A stretch of 64,000 bases of DNA from Yamagishiella unicocca (taxonomy: Eukaryota; Chlorophyta; Chlorophyceae; Chlamydomonadales; Volvocaceae): NCBI GenBank assembly GCA_003116995.1, contig BDSL01000114.1, positions 64,501 to 128,500 of the forward strand. Reading direction: 5' to 3'. Of this stretch, positions 34,101 through 44,351 are shown piece after piece (the stretch's first letter is position 1; every line of letters starts with the position of its first letter). The notes below the pieces were generated by a model that ran no database searches, was not told the origin of the DNA, and saw only the letters and a program-made list of their open reading frames with translations. The translations under genes were made by a program, and so were the position numbers.

Positions 34101-36077
34101 TGCTGCTGGTGTTTTGCCTGCTCGTCTAGCCCGCACCCGCACCCGCACCCGCCCCTGCCCTCGCCAATCTTCCCTCCCTCTCATCTCGCTGTGGCAGATC
34201 CCCATGCCTTGCCTCCCTACCCCCATCCCCTTTCGCTCCTGTTCTCTCTCCAGCACGCACCTCCATTCGGGTCGTAACTTTTCATTGCCGACCCACGGGT
34301 CTCCGCTCGAACCGTCCTCTCGTTACCCCGCCCCCGCCCCCCCCCCCGCCCCCGGGGGTGTCGTTTATTCGTGTCACCGGTCTCACCCCCCCCCCGCAGG
34401 TTCACCGCCAGTTCCGCAAGCCGCTCATCGTGATGAGCCCCAAGAACCTGCTCCGCCACCCGCAGTGCAAGTCGCCGCTGTACGAGTTTGACGACCAGCC
34501 CGACGACGCCAACATCGTCGGCGTGCGCTTCAAGCGCGTCATTATGGACGACACCGGTGAGTGCGGGCGGGGGGCCGAGGGGGGAGGCTGGAGGCTGGGC
34601 TGGAAGGGGTGGGGGGCGAGGGGTTTAAGGAGAATCCGCGAATCCACGGGTGGGGGTTTTACGCGGTAACGGTATCGGTAACGAGGGGAAGTTACATGGT
34701 GCATCACTACAACCTCGGCAGCTGCTGAGGTTGTAGTTGGCGTCATGATTTGCAGTTGCTGGAGCCCCTGACAGCCGTACACTGGCTGGGGCGCAAGGCG
34801 CCAACCCGACGACGTGATCCCTGGCTTGCTTCATCTCTCGCCCCCCTCCTTCCCCACCTCCTCCCTCTCCCTCCTCCCTCTTCCCGCTCGCTCCCTCCCC
34901 CCAGGCGTGCTGCCCAAGGACCGCGGCCCGCGCCCACCCCCGGAGCCGGAGGTCAAGCGCGTGGTGTTCTGCTCGGGCAAGGTCTTCTACGACCTGCACG
35001 CGGAGCGCGCGAAGCAGGGCAAGGTGCGCCGTGCCCTGCTGCTTTGCTTCTTTGTTCGTGTCTGCTGCTCTGCTTCTTTGTTCGTGTCTGCTGCTCTGCT
35101 TCTTTGTTCGTGTCTGCTGCTTTGCTTGTTTGTTCGGGCGGACGGCAGCTGTGCGCCCGCGGAATTCCCCCGTGTCATCCGCACACCCGCACCATGCAAC
35201 GTAACCGCCAAGAGAGTCCGTGTAGCTGCGGGCGCCGAGGGCGGCACACCGCCTACCGCTATTCGCGCTCCACTATCCAGTGCAAAACCCCAAACCTTTA
35301 ACCCTTCCCCCCTGGACCCACCCCTTCCTCCCCGCTGCTGCTTGCTCCCCGGCTGCAGGAGGGTCAGATCGCCATCGTGCGTGTGGAGCAGCTGGCGCCC
35401 TTCCCCTTCGACCTCGTCTGCCGCGAGATCCGGCGCTACCCCAACGCGCAGCTCCTGTGGTGCCAGGAGGAGCCCATGAACATGGGCGCCTACATGCACG
35501 TGCAGCCGCGCTTCGACACGTGCCTGCGCGAGGAGGGCAAGCCCATGAACATGAGGTGCGGCAGGGGGAGGGCGGCAGGGGGGGAGGGCGGCAGGGGGGA
35601 GGGCGGCAGGGGGGAGGGCGGCAGGGGGGAGGGCGGCAGGGGGGAGGGCGGCAGGGGGAGGGCGGCAGGGGGGGAGGGCGGCAGGGGGGAGGGCGGCAGG
35701 GGGGAGGGCGGCAGGGGGGAGGGCGGCAGGGGGGAGGGCGGCAGGGGGGAGGGCGGCAGGGGGGGAGGGCGGCAGGGGGGGAGGGCGGCAGGGGGGGAGG
35801 GCGGCAGGGGGGAGGGCGGCAGGGGGGAGGGCGGCAGGGGGGAGCAGGCGGGCAGCGCCCTCCTATGTAGACGCCAGCGCGAACGTCGTGTCGACGCCCT
35901 GCGCCTTCCACGAGGCTGACGCCGCTGCTGCTGCCCTCGTGCAATGCGCACCGCAGGATGCCCTACTCCGGACGCCCGCCCATGGCCGCCACGGCCACCG
36001 GCTTCGGCGACGTGCACGCGCGGGAGCAGGCCAAGCTTATCACCGACGCCCTCGACGTGAACTTCATGTACCCGTGA
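25192..36077 (+). CDS. OGDH: 2-oxoglutarate dehydrogenase E1 component, mitochondrial, 1,040 aa
   Basis: Nineteen phase-consistent exons: 25192-25602, 25704-25816, 25957-26074, 26762-26827, 27169-27376, 27898-27986, 28617-28783, 29356-29506, 29926-30075, 30491-30661, 31114-31387, 31902-32045, 32588-32769, 33106-33240, 33908-34057, 34400-34556, 34905-35023, 35359-35555, 35957-36077, giving 1,041 codons with stop. It is the thiamine-diphosphate E1 subunit that decarboxylates 2-oxoglutarate in the TCA cycle. Visible landmarks: an Ala/Arg-rich mitochondrial presequence; [56 protein letters not shown]; the ThDP-binding [16 protein letters not shown] ... [87 protein letters not shown]. Length fits the family. 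Several introns carry minisatellites. Confidence 0.97.
27603..27694. repeat. Four-copy 22-bp repeat with CCACGTGG palindromes, OGDH intron 5
   Basis: About four units of ACACCACGTGGAACTCGATTTG. Three carry the full palindrome CCACGTGG; the first has CCATGTGC. CACGTG is the core of G-box/E-box sites bound by bZIP or bHLH proteins. It lies in the intron between exons 27169-27376 and 27898-27986. Confidence 0.9.
30930..31089. repeat. 12-bp minisatellite in OGDH intron 10
   Basis: About 12 copies of GACCTGAACCCY, some variant (for example GTCCTGAACCCT), ending 25 bp before the exon at 31114. The 12-bp period keeps frames open on both strands; those long frames are not genes. Confidence 0.9.
35048..35135. 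repeat. 26-bp tandem repeat in OGDH intron 17
   Basis: About three copies of TCTTTGTTCGTGTCTGCTGC followed by TCTGCT, beginning 25 bp after the donor at 35023. The array is pyrimidine-rich. Confidence 0.85.
35556..35845. repeat. G-rich minisatellite filling OGDH intron 18
   Basis: About 18-19 copies of a 15-16-bp unit, GGCAGGGGGGAGGGC, with copies differing mainly in the length of the G run. The array begins at the donor following exon 35359-35555. The plus strand could form G-quadruplexes. The frame of the preceding exon stays open through the whole array. Confidence 0.92.
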
Positions 36078-37646
36078 CCGTTTTCGCTGAGGAGGGACAA
36101 AGAAGCTTGCAGAGGAACGGACAGGGCTGCGCCCTGAAGTTCATTAAGGCGGGCGCGAAAGAGGCGGCTGTGGCTGTCTGAACATTGTTCGGGATAACTG
36201 GAGCGTTTTGTATTGATTGTATAACGTGGGTGTATGTGCGGGACCACCTCCGGGACGAACCCCGAGGGGGGGAGGTCACGTGACATAGGGCCCACGTTTC
36301 TCCGTTGGCGAGGGGACCGTGGGTTGTTGCTGCTGCCGGCTGGACGGTATCAGAACTGCTTGACTCTGAGCTGGCGGGATGAGACGCCCGGGGGGAGGGT
36401 CGCAAGGAAAACGGGGGGGATTCGAGGAAGACCCGTGGATGCCCGAAAACGGGGGGGGGGGGGCGCAATAGTTTGTCATTATGTTCTCATGTCTTGAATG
36501 CCTGCTGTTGTGCTGAACCCCGGCGGCCTGGTACTGCTGCGCCGCCTGGGAGGCGCGCGTGCAGGCTTGTGGAAATGCTGTGCGTGGCCTGGGCTTATCG
36601 AACACTGTGTTGTGCAATGTGCAAGCGTGTCGAGTGCACCCATTCTTTACATCACCCGACGGGTCCGTGCTGGTGCCGTAATAAGGGCAGTGCGACTTCT
36701 GCGCGCGCGCGTGCTGCTGCTGCTGAGAGCGCCACTTGGACGAGCGTCTTATACGCAAATTGCGTGTTGTTTTGAAGTGTTATTTGCGTGTTGTTTTTAA
36801 AGTGTAAAAGCAAAGGTGAACACGCAAGCATGCAAAGCCAAGATTTGGAAGGGGACCGTTCTGGAGTGCGGAGGTGTGTCCTTGGCAGCCCTGATGACGT
36901 GCCGGGCGGAGCTGAAGGGTCGACTGGAGGGCATCCCGTGGCAGAACTGGGCACTCAACCTTCACGTCTTCATCCTGCCATCGTATCGGTCATACGGCGC
37001 TTTTGCAGCTGTTGCGAACCGACCCATAGCACGGCCAGCGATGCACGCATTAGCGAGATGGCACCAAGCTAGGGCACATATGGGGTGTAGTGCACGCGGG
37101 CAGGATAACCCCCGGCAGGCAGTTCGAAACGGGGCCACTCTGGGGGTCGCAGCTCCCTAGGGCGGACAACCAACATCGGTATGTGTGTGAGCAGCATGTA
37201 CGGTAGCTTTGTCCGCCAAGGAGCGGCATGTGGCACCCGTCGTATAAAACTGGCAAAGCGACGGCGCCAATCAGACGCAAGGGGCACCCACCACACACAG
37301 GATTACCGGTAACTCGTCAGAGTGGGCTCCAGGCCCGAAGGTGTAGCCATGATCGGGCGCATCGCCTGGCACTGGTCCGTCGCCTTTTCCCATGCCCGCC
37401 AATCAGTGTGTCCAAAGAAGTCCCATGTCCATCTGTACGACATGGCCTTGCGCTGCGCTCCCCTCTCGGCCGCTAGCGTCGCCCCCACATCACCAAAACC
37501 GCCTCTCCGTCGACCTCACGATCCCTCATCTTCTTGGAACGCCCGGTCACAACCACCTTGCTTGCGCAATCCACTCCTGGATAAAAGGTAAAAATAATAA
37601 CCTGATAACCTAACACAACACGGGCCGCGGCCAGAGCTAATCGTGG
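36078..37646. other. Intergenic between convergent OGDH and DNAAF6-like genes
   Basis: About 1.6 kb holding the OGDH 3' UTR and the opposing 3' UTR. A copy of the intron-repeat motif (CGAGGAAGACCCGTGGATG) lies near 36421-36439, beside a poly-G run. I see no exact TGTAA close after the OGDH stop. A plus-strand frame at 36816-37160 has no recognisable domain and is not called. Confidence 0.5.
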
Positions 37647-39150
37647 TCAACGGCCCCTCTGCTTGGTCAACGTCAGGGTTAGTCGCCGCTTGGCCTTGCT
37701 CCACTTGGCGTGTGACGTGTCGTCCACCACCGGGCACGGCAGGTCCAGCTGCGAGGCCGCAAGGAGGGGCGCCCAGCGCTATCAGTGGGTGGGTGTTCGG
37801 TACGTGGGGGTAGGGTGTCCGCACTCGCGACCCGTGTGCGCACATGGGGTCAACACCAGGTCGGAGATATTAATCCCTGGTAAGATGTCGGGAGCTAGGG
37901 CCCCATAGCTTGCCCAGGGCTTGAAATGCCCCCGCCACACTGCAGAGGCCGCCGCTGCAGAGGCCGCCGCCGCCTTGGCAGCAACGCTCAGCGCGGGTAG
38001 GCGCCCTACGGTCCGACGGCTGGCGCTTGGCCGACGCCGAACGCGTACTCTGGGTAACAGCCCAGTGCCGCCCCTGCCACCCGGAATAACGGCTCATGCA
38101 ACAGGTTATCCTCCCTGGCTCAATGCCCGGGGACACGGCTTCCAGACTCTGTGACTCTGCCCTCCCGCCCACTCAACCCTCACCTTCAACTGGTACTTGC
38201 CAGGCACCGCCACCTGCAGCTCGCCCCCAGCGCCCAGCCACACCTCCACCTCGCCCGGTCCCGCGACGTCTGGCAGCAGGACCGACACCTCCAACTGGCC
38301 CTGACCCGTGGGTCCGTCCGGCAGCTCCCGGACGGTGTGTTCCGGTACCCTCGACCCCGCCGACCCCTCCGCCGACCGAGGCGGCGCCGCAGCGGCGGCG
38401 CCGACGCGGGCTCTGCTGCCGCCAGCGTCCTCGTCGCTGATGTCGTACAGAATGTTCGCGACCGCCGCCAGCGCGGCGGCGTGTTGCTGCTGCCCCGACC
38501 GCGACTGGTACGACGATGACGCCGCTGCTGCTGTGGAGGTGCTCCCGTGCCGACCCTGCGGGTCACGATCCCCACTCCGCTGTCACAGCACTGCCCACTC
38601 TTGCAGAGGACAGAAGCGCAGCCGCGCAGCCGTAAGCGTCGTCCGCAAACCGCCTTCCTTCGACTCCCTTCGCTCCCCAGGCCCCTTGCCGCAACATGTA
38701 CCGGTAGCCCCCCCACCCAAATTCACGTCCTGCTACTTCCAGCCCGGCTCGTGGCCAACCCGTCGTACCTTCAGGCCCGCCCCTCCGGCTGCTGCTGCTG
38801 CTGCGGGTCGGCCCCCTCCTGCGGCTGCTGCCTGCTGCTGCAGGCGGTCCAGGTCCGCGAGGGTGCGCTCCGCGTTCTCCCCGGCAAGAGCCTCCGGGGT
38901 CAGGTGGACGAATTTAGCTCGGCCGCCGGGCGCGTCGCTGCGCCGGGGGGGGGGGCGGGGGCGGGGGGAGCAGGGCGGGCAGGACAGGAAGACCGCGCAG
39001 AGGGGCGCACAATGTCAGGCTGGGTTAGGACAGCAGAGTGCAGCCTGAAGCTTAGGGATTGGTATATGGCAAACGGGGTTGTGCAGCGGTTGTGCAGCGG
39101 TTGCGGTGTCACGGTCACACGGCACAGCCTACACGACCGCTGTCCACGCC
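37647..39150 (-). CDS. DNAAF6/PIH1D3-like dynein assembly factor; 5' end uncertain
   Basis: Well-supported exons are 38555-38184 and 37748-37647 (both phase 0). They encode AAALAAVANILYDISDEDA, an acidic/Ala-rich linker, PEHTVRELPDG, and a CS/p23-like beta domain: LEVSVLLPDVAGPGEVEVW, AVPGKYQLKLDLPCPVVDD and SKAKRRLTLTLTKQRGR at the C terminus. This matches the PIH1 C-terminal domain, and the lack of an N-terminal PIH domain points to DNAAF6/PIH1D3 (TWI1 in Chlamydomonas), a co-chaperone for axonemal dynein preassembly in the cytoplasm. An upstream exon 38937-38769 (FVHLTPEALAGENAERTLAD) joins in phase; a short first exon near 39150 (MAWTAVV) is a guess. Confidence 0.72.
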
Positions 39151-39320
39151 ATCCCATTGCATCGGTGCTTGAACCTGGCGCTCCTGCACCACCAGTCGCG
39201 TTGGCGGAGGTCGCGACGCAGGGACCGCCCCGGCGTCACGGAGCGATACGAGTCAACCTGAACCACGACCCCACACGGCCCTGGCACAGCGCAGCCTGCC
39301 CTTGAATGCATTCTACCCCG

Positions 39321-39824
39321 TCACGGCTTGCCCAGGAGGGCCATCGCACTGCGCAACACCTGCCTGATCGCGAAGTCCCGCCCGCCTTCGAATTTGCCAT
39401 CACCCCGGCTGCTGACGCTGGAACCGGCACCGTTGAGAGCTGCTTTTAGCGCCTTTGAGTAATTGAATCCAGTCCCACCGTCCTTGCCGCTGCCCTTGTC
39501 AACGGGCGCGACTGGCTGGGCAGGACGCCTGCTGGCATGCTGCACGCCGCTAGGGATACGATTTGAGCCGCTGTCTGCACCATCATCGTTATTCGACTGA
39601 GCGCGAATGAAGTTCACCCTGTACAGCGAGTATAGCGTGCGTAGTTGAGGGATGCATAGTAATAACTGCGTTAAGTGGACCCCAAACAGACGGGAGGTTG
39701 GCTTGACTTCCTACCTAGAATACAGTGCACGGCCGCGAAGCACATCAGGTAGCGTCGATGCAGCTGGCAGGTCATATATGCGAATGTATTCGAAAGGCAC
39801 TGGCGGAGGTGCAGATCCCGCCAT
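39321..39824 (-). CDS. Hypothetical protein, 135 aa, two exons
   Basis: Exon 39824-39715 begins MAGSAPPPVPFEYIRIYDL and ends at the donor CTAG|GTAGGA. Exon 39618-39321 follows the acceptor GTACAG; phases agree and give 136 codons with stop. The middle is polar and disordered; the C-terminal part (FNYSKALKAALNGAG ... FAIRQVLRSAMALLGKP) contains two short amphipathic helices. I recognise no family. It lies directly upstream of the DNAAF6-like gene on the same strand and divergent from PRMT7. A first coding exon of DNAAF6 cannot be excluded, but the in-frame stop at 39321 argues against it. Confidence 0.55.
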
Positions 39825-40242
39825 GTCAACGTAAGCGCACCAAATTAAATATTATAAGGTCAACAATGCGAGATGAAACGTGAAAATGCGCTGCACCCTC
39901 CACAAACGGTCTAGCGTGTGTACGGCGTCAACTACTGCCGGCTGTATAGCTTACCAATTAAGCCGCCTTGCTCGCATGGGTAATTGGTCTGCGTTTTCAC
40001 TTGCATCAGTTTCTGCGGCTTTGCGGTGCGTTAGCCCAACGGCGAGTGCCGTAAGCTCACGACACGCGAGCACAGGCCCTCGCAATCCGCGCGGGTTGCT
40101 GATATACCTATACCTTGATCTGCGCTAGCGGATGCTCTTGGCTAGCCGCTGTGGCTACCGCACCCTTGAGGCCTCGCTCGCATCCGCCGCCGCCGTCGGT
40201 TCGCGCCGAGCCCAGCGCGTCAGTCGGGTTCAGACCAGAGCA
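39825..40242. promoter_or_regulatory. Probable bidirectional promoter, small gene and PRMT7
   Basis: 418 bp between two divergent ATGs (39824 minus, 40243 plus). PRMT7 might begin at 40132, which would shorten this to about 300 bp. The left part is AT-rich (AAATTAAATATTATAAGG near 39841). The regulatory role is inferred from arrangement. Confidence 0.45.
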
Positions 40243-43200
40243 ATGTTCGTGCAGAAGCTCAACCCTCTGACGGGCGAAGCTGACTGGGTGCTCGTGAATG
40301 ACCCAGGTGAGGGGGAGGAGGCCACCGGGCACTGGCGCTGCTTTTTGCAGCGCCTGCCCCTTGCCGCGTCCCTCGGCTAATCCATCCGGAGGCAGCACTA
40401 TTTCCCCCTAGTTAGCTGCTGCTGCCGTCGCCACCGCCACCCATTGTGTTTTGGCTCCCGCATCCACTGCGGGCGGCATTCCGAGCAGCTCGGCTGTGTC
40501 CCTGTCGCCGCAACTGCCGAAGATGATGCGCCCCCGGGTCTGCACGGGGCTGCTGCGTCGCACGGTGCTGCTGCGTCAATACTTTGCTCCTGCTCCGACA
40601 TGAGAGGATATAGCATGAAGGGCTGCACGAATGCGTACGCTCACTCCTCGCGTTGTGGCAGGACGCCGTGTGTGGCGACAGAGTGCGGTCTGCCCCATCT
40701 CGAGCCTAGCTAAGTGGCCCATACACCGTTACCCCCCTCCACACCAACCAACGCCTCGTCCCGGTGCACTCGACCTAGCGCTGGGCCCCCTCGCCCCCCG
40801 GCATTACCCATCACCGGCATTACGCAACCCGGTTGACAATGCCCTATGGCGCCTTCACTGCCTCACTGCTGCCTTTCTGGCCCATCAACCAACTCGTGTC
40901 GTACGCCGTACAGGTCTGGGTGATGAGGATGACGCCTCCGCCGACCTCGTCGCCACGTCCTCCTACCTGGACATGCTCACCGACACCCGCCGCAACATCG
41001 CTTACAACGCCGCACTGCGCCGCGTGCTACAGCCAAAGCAGCTCGCCGCGGCAACAGCAGCTGCTACTGCCGCCGCGCGCGCCGCCGCTGCCGCCGCTGC
41101 TGCTTCTGCTGCCGCCACGCCTGCCACGCCTGCCGCCCCCACCGCGGCCGGCGAAGCCGCGGCTGCTACAGCCTCGCCTGCCGCGACGGCAGCAGCAGCC
41201 GGCTGCTTCAATGCAAGCGGCAGTAGCAGCGACGCGGTGCGGGTGCTGGACATCGGCACGGGCACCGGCCTCCTGGCGATGATGGCCGCGCGAGCGCTGG
41301 GCCACAACCCCGCTACTGCCGCCGCCGCCGCCGCCACGGCTGCTGCTACTGCTCCCGCTGGAGGCGCCGCGGCCGCTGGCGGCGCGGGCAAGGCCGCCGC
41401 CGCCGCCGCCGACGCGCCGCCAAGCGCGCCGGTTGTGGCGTGTGAGGTGTTCCCTCCGATGCAGAACCTGGCTCGCCGGGTCATCGCGGCCAACGGGTTC
41501 GACCAGGTCATCCGCGTCGTCAACAAGCGCTCCGACGAGATCGTGCTGCGGCAGCAGGCAGCGGCGGCGGTGGCGGCGGCGCCGGCGGCGCCGGCGCCGG
41601 CGCGCAGCGCTGCTGCGGCGGCCGCCCGGGCGCGGGTTGCGGCCAAGGCGGCGGCGGCGCAGGGCGGCCCCGACATGGACGGGCGTGCTGACGTCATCGT
41701 GACGGAGATTTTTGACTCGGAGCTGCTCGGGGAGGGCATGATTCCCACCATGCGGCACGCGGTGCAGCACCTGCTCAAGGTGCGATGGCGGGTTGATCAG
41801 GGAGAGGGGTCAGCGGGGTAGGTGGGTAGTTGGATGGGTGGTTGAGTGGGTGGTTGAGTGGGTGGTTGAGTGGGTGGGTTTGCCGTTACGGTGGTCGAAG
41901 CCGATGCGCACGGGTCATGATGTTTACAACAACCCCTGCCAACGACAGCCCTCCAACCTGTCGCCCGCGGTGCACTCGTGCGCAGGAGGGCGGCGTGGTC
42001 ATACCCGCCACCTCCCGCGTCTACGGCCAGGTCGTGCAGTGTCCCCTGATGCACCAGATGACGGGTGAGGCCGCGGGGGAGGGGGGACCGGGGGAAGTGA
42101 GGGGGTACGGGGGACCGGGGTACGGAGTTCCTGGCAGTGAGGGCACAGCAGCAGCGACGAGTGGCAATCAGCGCTACCAAGCTCTTAGCACACGAATCGC
42201 TCCTCCCTCAGCAGTGTTTATCCCACCCCACCCCATCGATACACGGGTTTTTCTGAATTACCCATAGGATCTGCGGATTGCGGAAGCGCCCTGCTGCCTC
42301 TTTCGGAGGAATCTGAAGGGGCTGAAGAGCGTTACGTCGCAAGCTGTGTGTTTTTGCGTTCCTTTGGACACCCGCGGCATTCCGAACCCCCCCCCCCCAC
42401 AACGGCATGTCGAGTAACCGGTTCTTTTCTGTAACCCCCCAACGGCTTACATCATATGTGCAGGTCTCAGGCGGGCGCCCGCCGGCGACACGGCTTGGTC
42501 CGCGGCGGGGGGCGATGGTGGGTGCAACGCCGGGGCCGCTGCTGCCTCTGCCCGCGTGCTGGGTGCGCTCGGGGAGCTGGACGCGAGGGCGCGTGCGGAC
42601 TTCTTCCAGGGGGACGAAATGTACGAGGTGAGTACGGCAACAAGATGCAGCTGCATTGGGCGCTGGCTGCAGCTGTGTTGCCGAGAATGTGTCGGCGGGG
42701 GCGGGGGGGAGTGGCGGCCGGGGAAGGCAACCTGAGAGGGAGGTGGGAGGTGGGAGGTGGGAGGTGGGAGGTGGGAGGTGGGAGGTGGGAGGTGGGAGGT
42801 GGGAGGTGGGAGGTGGGAGGTGGGAGGTGGGAGGTGGGAGGTGGGAGGTGGCAGCGCTAAGGTGCAGTTCCACGGCATGTGGCTGCAGTGAGAGCCGCCG
42901 TGGGAGCGTCCGAGCCGGGAAGACGAGGACTGCTGTTGGACGTAGCCGACAGGTATCGCGTACGTACGTGGAGCACAGCTCAGGGCTCCGACGGTTATGC
43001 CGTTTCAAGCCGGTGGTTACCATAATTGTAGATCGGGACTGCAGTACAAAAGGGCGATCAACCTGTGTTATTCTGCCGTTCCGACACTTTCTCTCCTCTA
43101 CCCCAATGCGGTATCGTCCCCCGGGGCAGGTGCGGGAGATGCACGTGGACCTGCTGTACCAGCACGCAGAGGCGCGGGGCCGGCGGCCGACCCACGGGTC

Positions 43201-43754
43201 AGCTGGGGAGCGGGAGCAGCCGAAGGAACCCGTCGAGCAGGCGCCAGCGCCAGCCCAGCAGCATCTGGAGGCCAGCGGCGAGCACCGTCAGCCGCATGCG
43301 GAGGAGGCGCAGCAGCCGCTGCTACTGCCACTGAGCGAGCCGTTCCTGGTGTTTGACTTCGACTGGCTGCGGCCGCCGCCGCCGTCCGGTCGACGAATCG
43401 CTGTGGAGGTGGGGCCTTCTCCCATGGCTCTTCCGACTAGCATCTGCACGTGGTGCCGTGTAAACGTGGTGTGTCCCACCCACAATGCTGCAGCCTGGCT
43501 GCCCGTTTCCTTCCCTGGTCACTACGCTCCGTTTGCTCCGAAACACACCGTACCGCGGGTGCTACATCCCCGCGCATCGTCGTCGCTCTGCCGTACAGCT
43601 GAAACCCTAAACACCAGTGAGTGCCCCCGCCGCCCCACTGCCGTACAGGTGCCGATGACGCGCGACGGCAGCGCGCACGCTGTGCTGCTGTGGTGGCAGC
43701 TGGGTATGACTCCGGAGGGCCTGCAGCCCCAGCCCTCCAGCCACCAGGCCTCCG

Positions 43755-43789
<35 letters not shown>

Positions 43790-44310
43790 CCGCTGCTGCT
43801 CAGCACGGCACCGGTGTGGCTGGGTGGCCGGCCCGAGGCGGGTGGTGACGCGGGGCCTCTGGAGGGGATGTCGCAGCAGTGGCGGGACCATTGGAAGCAG
43901 TGCTGGGTGCAGGTGGGTGGGTGTGGGGGCGGGTTTGATTTAAGAGGATCATGTGGGGGGGCGTGATCTTGGGTGGGGAGGGGCGGAGGACGCCTCGGCG
44001 CGCTCGGAGTGAGGGGGTGGGTATTTGGTAACTGCTGAGGCGGTGCGGACGACACAGAAGCTGAGCGGGCCGGAATAGGGGTGTGTGTCTTTGTCGTCCA
44101 TTCTGCAATGGCGGCCGGTATGGGGTAGAATGCCCGGTAAGATGACGCCGACCTTTACACTCCTCGCTCCCAAAACCCTCTGACGCCCCGATCCCGGGCC
44201 TTGTGCCGCTCCAACCGAATGCCAGCTGGCGGACGACGCGCCTGCCGTACACCGCGGCGAGTCGCTACGGTTGGGCTTCGAGCACGACGACCTCAACATC
44301 CGGAGCAAGA

Positions 44311-44351
<41 letters not shown>

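Noticed and set aside
35273..36017. Long minus-strand frames rich in CRPPP or LPPSP repeats
   Set aside because: They are translations of the G-rich minisatellite in OGDH intron 18; the 15-bp period keeps frames open.
36816..37160. A 114-residue plus-strand protein
   Set aside because: No family similarity, no splice support, and it sits between two convergent 3' ends.
41002..41778. Ala/Arg-rich minus-strand frames of about 250 codons opposite PRMT7 exon 2
   Set aside because: High GC of the sense exon removes stops on the other strand; the sense strand has catalytic motifs and splice sites.
42447..42880. PPTSHLPPPTSH / GGRWEVGG repeat proteins
   Set aside because: Artefacts of the GGTGGGA array in PRMT7 intron 4.
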